DNA of 64,000 nt from Maricaulis maris_C. Lineage in GTDB: Bacteria; Pseudomonadota; Alphaproteobacteria; Caulobacterales; Maricaulaceae. The translations under genes were made by a program, and so were the position numbers. This document shows positions 26,493 to 36,600 of this stretch, in pieces. The DNA lies in contig NZ_JAGDYT010000008.1 of the NCBI RefSeq assembly GCF_049116555.1, positions 186,001 to 250,000 of the forward strand. Direction: 5' to 3'. Position 1 is the first letter of the stretch; each line of letters starts with the position of its first letter. The notes under the pieces were generated by a model. That model was not told where the DNA came from. It was given only the letters and a program-made list of their open reading frames with translations, and did no database searches.

Positions 26493-27455
26493 ATGCGCGT
26501 CCTGCTTGCTCTTCTTCTCGGTGTCTTTTTCCTCGTGGGTGTGGGCGTCTATGTCCTGACCCAGATGCGTCAGGACGCGGCAGGGCCCGCCGATAGCGGC
26601 GCGGACCTGGCGGAGGGTCCCGGCATCGACTCGCCCTGGTGGAATGAGGCGGACCGCCTGGTCGATGTCGCCGGTCAGCCAACGCGGGTCCGTATCGAAG
26701 GCCCTGACACCGCCCCGGTCCTGATCCTGGTTCACGGTTTCTCGCACTCCCTGGAAAGCTGGGATGCGTGGGCGGCGGATCTGTCGGCCGACTACCGGGT
26801 TGTCCGCATGGACCTGCCGGGTCACGGGCTGACCGGACCGGACCCGCAGGCGCGTTACTCGGTTCCGCAGACGGTCGAATTTGTTGATGGATTGATGGAA
26901 GCGCTCGACATTCCCGACGCGACCCTGGTCGGCAATTCCCTCGGCGGGCTGGTCAGCTGGCGCCTCGCTGTTGCGCATCCGGACCGGGTCAACCGGCTCG
27001 TCCTGCTGGCACCCGGCGGCTATTCCATCAATGGCGTGACAGAAGAGCCTGTCGACGTGCCGATCCCGGTCCGCTTCTTCCTGACCCAGGCGCCGGAACC
27101 GGTGATCAATGCGGCAACCCAGGCCCTGTTCGCAGACCCGGCCCGCATGCCCGAGGGCATGTCCGGACGCGTCTATGAATTGATGCGCGGGGAAGGCGTG
27201 GGCGAGGCGATGGTTGAGCGACTGGAAGTCTTCACCCTGCCGGAGCCATCGGCCGATCTCGCGCGCATTGCGGTTCCGACCCTGATCGTGTGGGGCGAAG
27301 CTGATCGCATGGTACCGCCCTCGCACGGCCCCCTGATGGCCGCCACTATTCCGGACGCGCGATTGGTCACCTATCCGGACCTCGGACACGTCGTGCATGA
27401 AGAAGCGCCCGCTCGAACGCTGGCTGACATGCGGGAGTTTCTCGAGGCGCCCTAG
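26493..27455 (+). CDS. Membrane-anchored or exported alpha/beta hydrolase
   Basis: 320 residues from the ATG at 26493, which begins directly with a hydrophobic segment (MRVLLALLLGVFFLVGVG) that acts as a signal anchor. An upstream in-frame start would lie inside the preceding terminator. The triad is visible: Ser in GNSLGG, Asp in WGEADRMV, His in DLGHVVHEEA. Other landmarks are HGFSHS and LPGHGLTG. Its periplasmic placement next to a TonB receptor suggests it acts on the imported compound (inference). Confidence 0.88.
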   Translation: MRVLLALLLGVFFLVGVGVYVLTQMRQDAAGPADSGADLAEGPGIDSPWWNEADRLVDVAGQPTRVRIEGPDTAPVLILVHGFSHSLESWDAWAADLSADYRVVRMDLPGHGLTGPDPQARYSVPQTVEFVDGLMEALDIPDATLVGNSLGGLVSWRLAVAHPDRVNRLVLLAPGGYSINGVTEEPVDVPIPVRFFLTQAPEPVINAATQALFADPARMPEGMSGRVYELMRGEGVGEAMVERLEVFTLPEPSADLARIAVPTLIVWGEADRMVPPSHGPLMAATIPDARLVTYPDLGHVVHEEAPARTLADMREFLEAP

Positions 27456-27458
27456 GGC

Positions 27459-27833
27459 TCAGGCCTTGCGACGCTGAGCGATCTCGGCCTGCAGATCGGC
27501 CCAGTCCTTGGGGTCGACATCGCTTTCGCGCAGAACCACCACGCCAAGGCCAGTCTCGCCACCGGCGTCCTCGCCGCACAGGAGGCGGCCGAGGGCATGG
27601 GTGCGGGCCGTCTCGCGATTGAGGCAGGGACGATAGACGATATTGCGACCGGCCTGCTGACGCTCGACGGCACCCTTGCGGCGCAGGCCGTGCAGGACAG
27701 CCAGCGTGGCGTCGGCCGGCTGGCGGGTCGCCATGGCGAGCTCGCTCACGGAGGCACCGCCACGATCCCAAAGGATGCGCATGGTGGCGTTCTCGTCGTC
27801 AGTGAGGCGTTCGCTCTGGCTCATCATCATCAT
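27459..27833 (-). CDS. BlaI/MecI-like winged-helix regulator
   Basis: Up to 124 residues. Four consecutive ATG codons (27833 to 27824) follow a GGAAGG site; the third or fourth gives the best spacing. The segment LTDDENATMRILWDRGGASVSELA and the wing GAVERQQAGRNIVYRP match BlaI-type repressors. The usual partner, an M56 sensor protease (BlaR1/MecR1), is absent nearby. It ends 3 bp from the convergent hydrolase gene and diverges from the symporter pair, which it might control. Confidence 0.7.
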   Translation of the reverse strand: MMMMSQSERLTDDENATMRILWDRGGASVSELAMATRQPADATLAVLHGLRRKGAVERQQAGRNIVYRPCLNRETARTHALGRLLCGEDAGGETGLGVVVLRESDVDPKDWADLQAEIAQRRKA

Positions 27834-27949
27834 CCTTCCACATTTTCGGCCTGACCTGAAACGTGACAGGTCTGGTGTGTTAAGGATTTGTTTGCAAAGC
27901 TCGCGCCGCAGATCGCCATCAAAGTCATGCGATCAGTCTGGGGGAGCAC

Positions 27950-28273
27950 ATGGCACAAGACAAGTCATCCGCGCGCAAGGCCTATTGGCGCGCCAATCTT
28001 GGCCTTATGGGCGTTCTGCTCGCGATCTGGTTTACCGTATCCTTCGGCTTCGGCATTCTTTTGCGTCCCTGGCTGGATCAGGTCTCGCTGGGCGGCGCGC
28101 CGCTGGGATTCTGGTTCGCCCAGCAGGGATCCATTCTCGTTTTCATCGTGCTGATCTTCTACTACGCCTGGGCCATGAATCGGCTCGAGGCGCGCTTTGC
28201 CGACCAGCTTGGCAGTGATGACATAACGCGCGTTGCCGCCACGGACGCGCCTGAGCAGGAGGACGCGTCATGA
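27950..28273 (+). CDS. DUF4212 small symporter subunit
   Basis: 107 residues with two membrane segments (GVLLAIWFTVSFGFGIL and ILVFIVLIFYYAWAM) and the family end NRLEARF. DUF4212 proteins are encoded just upstream of VC_2705-type sodium:solute symporters and are believed to be their small subunit. GGGGGAG precedes the ATG. Its stop overlaps the symporter start by ATGA. Confidence 0.9.
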   Translation: MAQDKSSARKAYWRANLGLMGVLLAIWFTVSFGFGILLRPWLDQVSLGGAPLGFWFAQQGSILVFIVLIFYYAWAMNRLEARFADQLGSDDITRVAATDAPEQEDAS

Positions 28274-29970
28274 CGCCAACCCTGTTCTGGACCGGCTTCT
28301 TCGTCATCACCTCTTTCGCGCTCTATATCGGTATCGCGATCGCCTCGCGGGTAGGCTCGACCGATGAGTTCTACGTTGCCGGCCATCATGTCCCGCCGGT
28401 CTTCAACGGCATGGCCACCGCCGCCGACTGGATGAGCGCCGCCTCCTTCCTGTCCATGGCCGGCCTCATTGCCTTTTCCGGCTATGACGGGTCCGTTTTC
28501 CTGATGGGCTGGACCGGCGGATATGTCCTGCTGGCCCTGCTGCTCGCACCCTATCTGAGGCGGTTTGGGAAGTTCACCGTGCCGGACTTCATCGGCGACC
28601 GCTATTATTCCGACACCGCCCGTGTGGTCGCGGTGATCTGTGCGATCTTCGTCTCCTTCACCTATATCGCCGGACAGATGCAGGGCGTCGGTATTGCCTT
28701 CTCGCGCTTCCTGGAAATCCCCATCGAGGCCGGTGTCGTGATCGGCGGGCTGGTGGTGCTGATGTATGCCACGCTCGGTGGCATGAAGGGCATCACCTAT
28801 ACCCAGGTCGCCCAGTATTGTGTGCTGATCTTCGCCTTCATGACGCCGGCGATCTTCATCTCGCTGCAGTTGACCGGCACGCCGGTCCCGCAGCTTGGCT
28901 TCATCGGCAATGCCAGCGATGGCATGCCGCTCCTCATGAAGCTGGATGGCATGCTGACCGAGCTTGGCTTCGCCCCCTATACCGACGGTTCCAAATCGAC
29001 CTTCGACGTCTTTGCCATCACCTTGGCCTTGATGGCGGGGACGGCAGGTCTTCCCCATGTCATCGTGCGCTTCTTCACCGTGCCCAAGGCCGCCGATGCC
29101 CGCAAATCGGCTGGCTGGGCGCTCCTCTTCATCGGCATCCTCTATGTCACCGCACCGGCGGTTGCCGTCTTTGCCCGGACCAATTTCATCGAGACGGTGA
29201 ATGAGAGCGTCTATGACGCCGAGACCACCGCCCTGGTCGAGGGCGAGAGCGAGACACCGGACTGGTTCCATCGCTGGGAGACAACCGGGCTTCTCGGCTT
29301 CGAGGACCGTAATGGCGATGGCCGTATCCAGTATCGTGCCGACCCCGAGGCCAATGAGGTCACCACACTCAATCGGGATATCTTCGTGCTGGCCAATCCG
29401 GAAATTGCCAATCTGCCCGCCTGGGTGATCGGCCTTGTCGTTTCCGGCGGGATCGCCGCGGCCCTCTCGACCGCTGCCGGCCTCCTGCTGGTGATCTCAT
29501 CCTCGATTTCGCATGACCTGTGTCGCAAGGTCCTGTTCAAATCCATCACCGACAAGCAGGAACTCCTGATCGCCCGATTATCGGCGACGGGGGCGGTGCT
29601 GATTGCCATCCTCGCCGGCATCTATCCGCCGGGCTTTGTCGCCTCGGTCGTGGCGCTGGCCTTCGGTCTCGCGGCGGCCAGCTTCTTCCCCGCCATCCTG
29701 CTGGGCATTTTCTGGCAGCGCATGAGCAAGGAGGGCGCGATTGCCGGCATGGTGACGGGGCTCGGGGTCACCGGCGCCTATATCCTCACCTACAAGATTT
29801 TCGGCTGGATCCCGAACAATGCGGAGCATTGGATACTCGGTGTTTCGCCGGAAGGCTTCGGTACGATCGGCATGGCCATCAGTTTTGCGGTCTCGGTGAC
29901 GGTCTCCCTGCTGACGCCGGCGCCGCCAGCCGAGGTGAGAGAGCTGGTCGAACGGATACGGGCACCCTAG
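28270..29970 (+). CDS. Sodium:solute symporter, VC_2705/ActP-like
   Basis: 566 residues of the SSS family with about 13 predicted membrane segments. Features include FYVAGHHVPPVFNGMATAADWMSAASFLSMAG near the N-terminus and LPHVIVRFFTVP in the core, and a loop with a DRNGDGRI motif around residue 345. Relatives carry acetate or other short carboxylates with sodium. Coupling to DUF4212 supports the VC_2705 subgroup. The substrate is not proven. Confidence 0.9.
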   Translation: MTPTLFWTGFFVITSFALYIGIAIASRVGSTDEFYVAGHHVPPVFNGMATAADWMSAASFLSMAGLIAFSGYDGSVFLMGWTGGYVLLALLLAPYLRRFGKFTVPDFIGDRYYSDTARVVAVICAIFVSFTYIAGQMQGVGIAFSRFLEIPIEAGVVIGGLVVLMYATLGGMKGITYTQVAQYCVLIFAFMTPAIFISLQLTGTPVPQLGFIGNASDGMPLLMKLDGMLTELGFAPYTDGSKSTFDVFAITLALMAGTAGLPHVIVRFFTVPKAADARKSAGWALLFIGILYVTAPAVAVFARTNFIETVNESVYDAETTALVEGESETPDWFHRWETTGLLGFEDRNGDGRIQYRADPEANEVTTLNRDIFVLANPEIANLPAWVIGLVVSGGIAAALSTAAGLLLVISSSISHDLCRKVLFKSITDKQELLIARLSATGAVLIAILAGIYPPGFVASVVALAFGLAAASFFPAILLGIFWQRMSKEGAIAGMVTGLGVTGAYILTYKIFGWIPNNAEHWILGVSPEGFGTIGMAISFAVSVTVSLLTPAPPAEVRELVERIRAP

Positions 29971-29979
29971 GTTCATGGC

Positions 29980-30750
29980 ATGATCCCCTATCTCCTCAAT
30001 CTCGCGGTCATCCTTGGTGTCATGGTCCTGACATGGCCGTTCAGCGTGCCCCGCAAGGATCCGTCCTATATCGACGCGATCTGGCCGCTCGGCTTTCTGG
30101 TGCTGGCGCTGTCTTCGCTTCTCTTCGCCGGGGCGGATGGCTCGACCTGGTATGTGGTCCTGGTGGCGATCTGGTCCCTGCGCCTGGGAAATCATCTCTT
30201 CACACGCTGGCAGCATGAGGGGCCGGACAAGCGCTATCAAAAACTCCTGGAGCGCTCGCCGCCGGGCAAGGAAGCGATCTTCATGCTGGTCGCGGTCTTC
30301 CTCCTGCAGGGTGTTCTCCTCTGGGTGACGGCCCTGCCGGTCCAGCATGCAGTCATGGAGGGGGCCAGCTATGCCGCGCCTGTCGCGATCGCCGGGATTG
30401 TCGTCTTCGTGGTCGGCCTTGCATTCGAAGTGATCGGCGACCGCCAGCTCGCCGCCTTCAAGGCCGACCCGGCCACCAAGGGCCAGGTCATGGATACCGG
30501 TCTGTGGCGTTATACCCGCCACCCGAATTATTTCGGCAATGCCGTCCTGTTCTGGGGCCTGTGGCTGATCGCCATCGCCGACGGGGACGGTTGGTGGACC
30601 ATCATCGGCCCGCTTTTCCTCACCTTCACCCTGACCCGCTGGACCGGCGCCAAAATGCTGGAAGAAGGCCTGCACGAAAGCCGCCCTGGCTATGCGGATT
30701 ATGTCGCGCGAACGTCGGGTTTTGTGCCCTGGTGGCCGAAGCGGGGGTGA
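29980..30750 (+). CDS. DUF1295 membrane protein (steroid 5-alpha-reductase-like fold)
   Basis: 256 residues, multi-pass. The C-terminal LWRYTRHPNYFGNAVLFWGLWL and later ARTSGFVPWWPK are the conserved end of the DUF1295 family, which resembles steroid reductases and isoprenylcysteine methyltransferases. The gene starts 9 bp after the symporter and is probably cotranscribed. Its substrate is unknown. Confidence 0.85.
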   Translation: MIPYLLNLAVILGVMVLTWPFSVPRKDPSYIDAIWPLGFLVLALSSLLFAGADGSTWYVVLVAIWSLRLGNHLFTRWQHEGPDKRYQKLLERSPPGKEAIFMLVAVFLLQGVLLWVTALPVQHAVMEGASYAAPVAIAGIVVFVVGLAFEVIGDRQLAAFKADPATKGQVMDTGLWRYTRHPNYFGNAVLFWGLWLIAIADGDGWWTIIGPLFLTFTLTRWTGAKMLEEGLHESRPGYADYVARTSGFVPWWPKRG

Positions 30751-30832
30751 GCCGCAGAGCGGTCTGATACCCGCCATCAATTCGACCGGATCGGTCAGCT
30801 ATACTTTCCGCAGACTGATAGAGGGGGAGTGC

Positions 30833-33355
30833 ATGCGGTTTCTGGTTTTTATCGCGCTGGCAGCCTTGGCCGCTCACGGCGAAGTTCTGGCGCAGCCGGT
30901 TTCCGGCTCCGACCGGCTTGATGCGTTCTGGCGCGATTCAAATGGGACGGCTGCCGCGCTGTATGAGTGCCGACTGTATGCCGACGATTTGACGACGGAA
31001 GAGGTGGGGTTATGCGCAGAGCATGAGGCCGCGTCCCTTGCAACGCATGCGGAAGGTCCGGAGGATCTCGAATATCACCTGGTGAATGCCATCATGATCG
31101 GAGGCGGCGAAGCGGCTGTCATTGGGCGCTTTGCTGACGAGCTCGGGGTTTCCGTTGAGGCGGCGGCTTTGGCCATCGATCTGCAGATTGAAACACGCAG
31201 GTCTCGCGCTATGTGCGCCTATATATATATCGGCTGTGTGTGGCCCGATGACAGTCCTCTGCCAACACTCTGGGAGAATGTCGCCACGCTTGAGGAGGCG
31301 CCACTGCTGTATGCGGGTCTGGGCAGGCAGCAGTCGTTTGAACTCAATTTCGATCGAATGAGTGGCCGCTGGCGATCGACGCCGTCGACCCTGACCTTCC
31401 TGCGCGACCATTACAGGTACACACAGGATCTCCGTCTTCTGGTGGCAATGGGTGAGCATGCGCTCGCCTTGGATGTCTTGCAGTCCGCTTTCTCGCGGCC
31501 ACCAGGTGACGTGGGGGCCGTCGACCAGTTTGCCTACTTCACCTGGTTGTTGGACCAAACGCTGGCGCAGGAAATGCGGCGCGATGAACGACTGGTCTTG
31601 ACGGCACTGGCCATGCGCAGCGCGATCCGGGTCGGACATCAGGCACGCGCCTTTGCTGATTATGTGGCACTGCGTCCGTCCGAGCGCCGCCAACTCTGGT
31701 CCCTGACGGCTGCGTCACCTGTCAACGCGGCTGAGTCACTCAAGGCGCGACAGCAAACCTACGAGTTGATGGTCTGGCTCGCGGCTGCCGCGATAGATCA
31801 GGCTCGGCCCGATATGGCGGCCGACTTGCTTGAGCAAGCGGATGTCATCGCCGTTTTTACCGATGAAGATGTTGCGATTGCCGAGGCCCACGCGTCAACG
31901 CAACGCTATCCGAACTTGCGGACCCGGATCGCAAGTCACACCGATGCGGCGCTTGGGGCCATGCTGCAGGAGGCCATACAGCCACAATACTCGCCGGGGG
32001 AGCGCTACAATCTGTTTGTGCTGGGCGGGCCAACGCGTGATCTCGTGCGCCCCGACGTGCGCGAAATGCTCAGGGCGACGGCGGGCTGGCTCTGGCTGAT
32101 CCCGAGCGCACCCCCGGTTTTTGGTGATATCGCTCTCGATTTGCTGGAGGGCACTGAAGATACGGAAGCCTTGGCGGCGCATCTTGTCCAGGCCGACGCG
32201 GCCTGGGGTGGCGACTGGAACCAGGACGTTGAGTTGGGCTTGGACAACCCTGTATTTCTCGCGTTGCGAGCGTCCGCTGAACCAAGCCAGGCACCCACGA
32301 CTGTCGAAGAAGGTCCGGAAATCGCGCCGGTACCTCGCCTTACGGTCTTTGAGGAAAGACCCCTACCCGAGGGAGCCAGCACGGAAGCCGCCATCATGTT
32401 CTCGGAGCCGACACCGATCCCGGCCGGGATCGTCCTGCCGGTCAGTGAATGGCAGGTTGTCCGGTTGGAACCGCGCGGTGAGGTCTGGGATCTGATCTAT
32501 ACCTCCACCGAGCTCGACCCGACCGGCGAGGTCTCTGCCGGCGGGTATTGGTACGTTCAGAGCGAACCCGGTGGAACCGAGTGGCAGCAGCCGGTCTATC
32601 TTGGTCTGCAACCGCTCTTCCCCTACGTCATCCTGCCGGGGTCGAGTCTGCCCATGATCGCCGGTGACCGCCTTCAGCTGGCTGTCGTGGTCCGCCAGCT
32701 GGATCCGGCCAGCATCACCTTCCCGCCGATCGGCATGGCGCTGAATCGGGAGGAGGATGATCTGATGATCACGGCGCCGCTATCCGCTCTGACACGAGAC
32801 CGGGACGAGGATGGTCTAACGGATGTTTTCGAGCACCGGATCGGGTTGGACATGTCGAACCCCGACACTGATGGCGACGGGTTTGATGATGGAATCGACG
32901 GTTTGCCGCTCACGCCTTTCGATCCGGCGCGCATGCACGACGCCGAGCTGATGCGCCTCATGATCGGCGAGGTCTTGGGCCATGATGCGGCCGCCATCCG
33001 GGTTCCGGTCCAAGAGCAGGGTGCCGGACTTGAGGAGGTCATGGCAAGTGTACTGGCGGGTCGTTCGGTGCCACCCTCGAGCCGATCCACGCTGATTCTG
33101 AAGGGCGAACCGGATCTGTTTGCGGGCGTGATCAGTGACCAGCGTCTGATTGTCCTGGATGACGCCGCGGAAGCCCGGATGAGTCCCGAGTATGGCATTA
33201 CCTATCCGTTGGGCTTTTCGGTCATCCTGCCGAACAGTGACCACAGTCAGGTTTATGTTGTATGGAGCGCCGGATGGACGGGGGGAGAATTCTATATTCG
33301 TCGAGATGGTGCTGGCGCCTATGAATTGACCGTCACGAGTTCATGGATCACCTGA
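30833..33355 (+). CDS. Large secreted protein of unknown function with a Ca-binding-type repeat
   Basis: 840 residues from the ATG at 30833, which has GGGGGAG just upstream and begins a clear signal peptide (MRFLVFIALAALAAHGEVLAQP). I do not recognise residues 25-480, which look mostly helical. A proline/glutamate-rich linker (around 485-520) is followed by beta-rich sequence. Near residues 660-690 is a calcium-binding-type D-x-D-x-D-G segment (RDEDGLTD, then NPDTDGDGFDD) like thrombospondin type 3 repeats. Codon choice is less biased than in the neighbours, and an alternating TA run (near 31222) is unusual here, which may point to acquired DNA. Confidence 0.7.
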   Translation: MRFLVFIALAALAAHGEVLAQPVSGSDRLDAFWRDSNGTAAALYECRLYADDLTTEEVGLCAEHEAASLATHAEGPEDLEYHLVNAIMIGGGEAAVIGRFADELGVSVEAAALAIDLQIETRRSRAMCAYIYIGCVWPDDSPLPTLWENVATLEEAPLLYAGLGRQQSFELNFDRMSGRWRSTPSTLTFLRDHYRYTQDLRLLVAMGEHALALDVLQSAFSRPPGDVGAVDQFAYFTWLLDQTLAQEMRRDERLVLTALAMRSAIRVGHQARAFADYVALRPSERRQLWSLTAASPVNAAESLKARQQTYELMVWLAAAAIDQARPDMAADLLEQADVIAVFTDEDVAIAEAHASTQRYPNLRTRIASHTDAALGAMLQEAIQPQYSPGERYNLFVLGGPTRDLVRPDVREMLRATAGWLWLIPSAPPVFGDIALDLLEGTEDTEALAAHLVQADAAWGGDWNQDVELGLDNPVFLALRASAEPSQAPTTVEEGPEIAPVPRLTVFEERPLPEGASTEAAIMFSEPTPIPAGIVLPVSEWQVVRLEPRGEVWDLIYTSTELDPTGEVSAGGYWYVQSEPGGTEWQQPVYLGLQPLFPYVILPGSSLPMIAGDRLQLAVVVRQLDPASITFPPIGMALNREEDDLMITAPLSALTRDRDEDGLTDVFEHRIGLDMSNPDTDGDGFDDGIDGLPLTPFDPARMHDAELMRLMIGEVLGHDAAAIRVPVQEQGAGLEEVMASVLAGRSVPPSSRSTLILKGEPDLFAGVISDQRLIVLDDAAEARMSPEYGITYPLGFSVILPNSDHSQVYVVWSAGWTGGEFYIRRDGAGAYELTVTSSWIT

Positions 33356-33433
33356 CCAGGTCTGGCTTGGTACGCCATGCGACGTAAAGCGCAGGTGAGG
33401 GGTGCATAAGTGGGCGCGCTTGGCGCGGAGCCG

Positions 33434-33566
33434 TCCATACATCACTTGTCAGCCAGTGGGCCGTATCGGGTTCTCGAGGTCAAGGGCGCCGCAGGCGCCG
33501 CTTCGCGGGCAGGCCCCTTGAGCTCGAGAACCCGATACGGCGATCTCTCGGCAAGTGTTTTATGGG
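33434..33566. repeat. Family B hairpin element, copy B1
   Basis: An 18-bp arm starting CCGTATCGGGTTCTCGAG at 33461 is perfectly complementary to 33523-33540. Inside it, after a G-G mismatch and a T-A pair, CAAGGG pairs with CCCTTG. The conserved flanks are CTTGTCAGCCAG on the left and CTCTCGGCAAG on the right. The 59.9-kb copy has the same flanks in the opposite orientation but different arms. Together with copy A2 it fills the 339-bp convergent gap 33356-33694, which holds no gene; 33356-33433 shows nothing notable. Confidence 0.75.
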
Positions 33567-33598
33567 GGCGTGTGCGCGGCCGCCTGCCTCTTTGTCAC

Positions 33599-33660
33599 GC
33601 CTCCAATTTCTCATCCCGGACGGAGGCCCCGCGAAGGCGGGGCGCAGATCCGGGACCCAT
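33599..33660. repeat. Family A palindromic element, copy A2 (short form)
   Basis: The box CGCCTCCAAT leads into CATCCCGGACGGAGG, the stem CCCCGC/GCGGGG with a short loop, and a closing CCGGGA. Only the first half of the longer family A element is present. The same CGCCTCCAAT box precedes copy A4 and likewise follows a family B element. It lies between the secreted-protein gene and dnaE2, which converge. Confidence 0.6.
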
Positions 33661-33694
33661 AGGCTGGCCATGGCAGCGGTACTGCCCGCCCCCC

Positions 33695-36600
33695 TCAATG
33701 AAAGTCCCGGCTCTTCGGCAGGATGTCCTCCAACCGTTCGCCCTGCATGACGCGGCGATAGAGGGCGACGGTTCGGGGGTCGGCATTGGGGCGGGCGATT
33801 TCGTCGGCATGGGCGACGGCGTTTGAGAATTCGGCCCCGTCCGTTCCGTCAGCCCCATCCCCGCCGTCAGCAAGGGCCGCGAGGCGCCAGGAGTGGTCGA
33901 CCAGGCGGTTGGCGACGACATGGATGACGCGGCCCTCCTTCTGTACCCGCCCGGTCACGCCCATCAGCTTGGATGACATGACGAGACGGCGATGGCGTTC
34001 GAAACAGCTGGGCCAGACGATGATATTGGCGATGCCGGTCTCGTCCTCCAGCGTGGCGAAGATGACGCCCGAGGCCGAGCCGGGGCGTTGGCGCACCAGG
34101 ACCAGCCCGGCCAGGGTGACCCAGCGGCCATCGCGCATGTCAGTGAGCGCGGCGCAGGGCACATGGCCGGTTTCGGCGAGCTCGCCGCGAAAGAAGCTCA
34201 GCGGGTGGGCCTTCAGCGACAGGCGCAGCGTGGCGTAATCCTGGGCGACCTGTTCGCCGCCGGTCAGTTCGGGCAGGGCGACGGGATGTTCGGCGCCCCA
34301 GCTGTCGGCATGCTGGAAGAGGGGAAGCGGCTTGCCGGCTTCGGCCAGGGCGGTCCAGCTCGCCTTGCGCCGGTCCATGTCCAGGGAGCCGACCGCATCG
34401 GCATTGGCCAGCCGGTCCAGGGAGCCCTTGTCCAGCCGGGCCCGTCGGGCGAGATCGGCCAGGCTTTCGAAACATCCCTCGGCCTGGCGTGCAGCGACCA
34501 GGCGGGCGGCGGCGGGCTCTTTCATGCCCTTGATCTGGCGCAGGCCCAGCCGCACGGCAAAGCGCATGCCGGTGCCGTCGCGGCGCGGGATATCGGTCTC
34601 TTCCAGCGTGGAATCCCAGTCGGAATGGTTGATGTCCGGCGGGCGCACATCGACGCCATGCTCGCGGGCGTCGCGGACCAGCTGGGCCGGGGCGTGAAAC
34701 CCCATGGGCTGGCTGTTCAAAAGGGCGGCGAGGAAGACGTCGGGATAATAATGCTTCAGCCAGCAGGAGACATAGACGATGAGGGCGAAGCTGGCGGCAT
34801 GGCTCTCGGGAAAGCCGTATTCGCCGAAGCCTTCGAGCTGTTTGAAACAGCGCTCCGCGAAGTCCGGCTCATAACCATTGGCAATCATGCCATGCATGAG
34901 TTTCTGGCCCATTTCATGGATTGTGCCCGAACGCCGGAAGGCGGCCATGGAGCGGCGCAGCCGGTCGGCCTCCGACGGGGTGAAACCGGCGGCAACAATG
35001 GCGATCCGCATCGCCTGTTCCTGGAAGAGTGGCACGCCGAGTGTCTTGCCGAGCACGTCTTCCAGCGCCTGTGACGGATACGCCACCGCTTCCTCGCCGC
35101 GGCGCCGGCGCAGATAGGGGTGGACCATGTCGCCCTGGATCGGTCCGGGCCGGACGATCGCGACCTCGATCACCAGGTCATAGAAATTGCGCGGCCTGAG
35201 GCGCGGCAACATGGTCATCTGGGCCCGGCTCTCGATCTGGAAAACACCAACCGTGTCAGCCTTGCAGATCATGTCATAGACGCGTGGATCCTCGGCCGGG
35301 ATGCTGGCCATGGTCAGATGGCGGCCATGATGCGTGGCCAGCAGCTCGAAGGCGCGGGCGACACAGGTCAGCATGCCCAGGCCCAGCACATCGACCTTCA
35401 TCAGGCCGAGCGCGTCGATATCTTCCTTGTCCCACTCCAGCATGGTGCGTTCGGGCATGGCGGCATTGTGCAGCGGCACGATTTCGTCGAGTCGGGCCCG
35501 GGTCATCACGAAGCCGCCCGGATGCTGGGCGAGATGGCGCGGAAAGCCCATCAGCTCGCGGGCATAGCGCAGCGTCATGGCCAGGGCCGGGCTGTCCGGG
35601 TCCAGGCCCAGCTCGTCGCGGATACGGCTCTCCCGGATTTCGCCGGACGACCAGCCCCACAGGCTTTTCGACAGGGCGGAGATGACATCGCCGGACAGGC
35701 CGAACACCTTGCCGACCTCGCGGATGGCGCCGCGCGGGCGATAGCAATTGACCGTCGCCGTCATGGCGGCGCGGCGGCGTCCGTATTTCTCATAGACATA
35801 CTGGATCACTTCCTCGCGGCGATTGTGCTCGAAATCGACATCGATATCGGGCGGTTCGCCGCGTTCGGCCGAGACGAAACGTTCGAACAGGAGATCAATC
35901 CGGTCCGGATCGACCTCGGTGATGCCGATGGCGAAACAGACAGCCGAATTGGCCGCCGAGCCGCGCCCCTGGCACAGGATGCCGCGTGAGCGGGCAAAGC
36001 GGATCACGTCCTGGACGGTGAGGAAGTAGGACGGGTAGTCGAGCTGTTCGATCAGGTCGAGCTCGCGCGCAACCGCCGCGGCGATCTTGTCCGGTGCGCC
36101 GCCGGGATAGCGGGTTGTCAGTCCCTCGGCGGCAAGACGGCGCAGGGTCTCGTTCGGGGTTTCATTCTCGCCGATCACCTCGTCGGGATAGTTGTAGACC
36201 AGCTCGTCGAGGGAAAAGGTGAGGCGGCGGGCGATCTCGACCGAGCGGGCCACCGCATCCTCATATCCGTCAAACAGGCGATAGATCTCGGCCGCGGGTT
36301 TGAGATGACGTTCGGCATTGGCGGCCAGGTGGAAGCCGGCCTCGTCAATGCGGACATGCTCGCGGATGCAGGTGACGACATCGGCCAGGGGTTTGCGGCC
36401 GGGGGCGTGATAGCGGGCATCGGTGCTGGCAATTGTGGTGAGGCCCCAGGCGGTCGCCAGTCCGGAGAGGCGGTGCAGGCGTTCGCCATCGCGGCCGTCA
36501 AACCAGCGCGTCAGGACCAGATGGGTTTCGCCTTTCAGTGTCGGCAACAGGGCGGTAATCCGGGCCTGCCAGTCCCGATCCGGTTCGCGCGGCGGGATGA

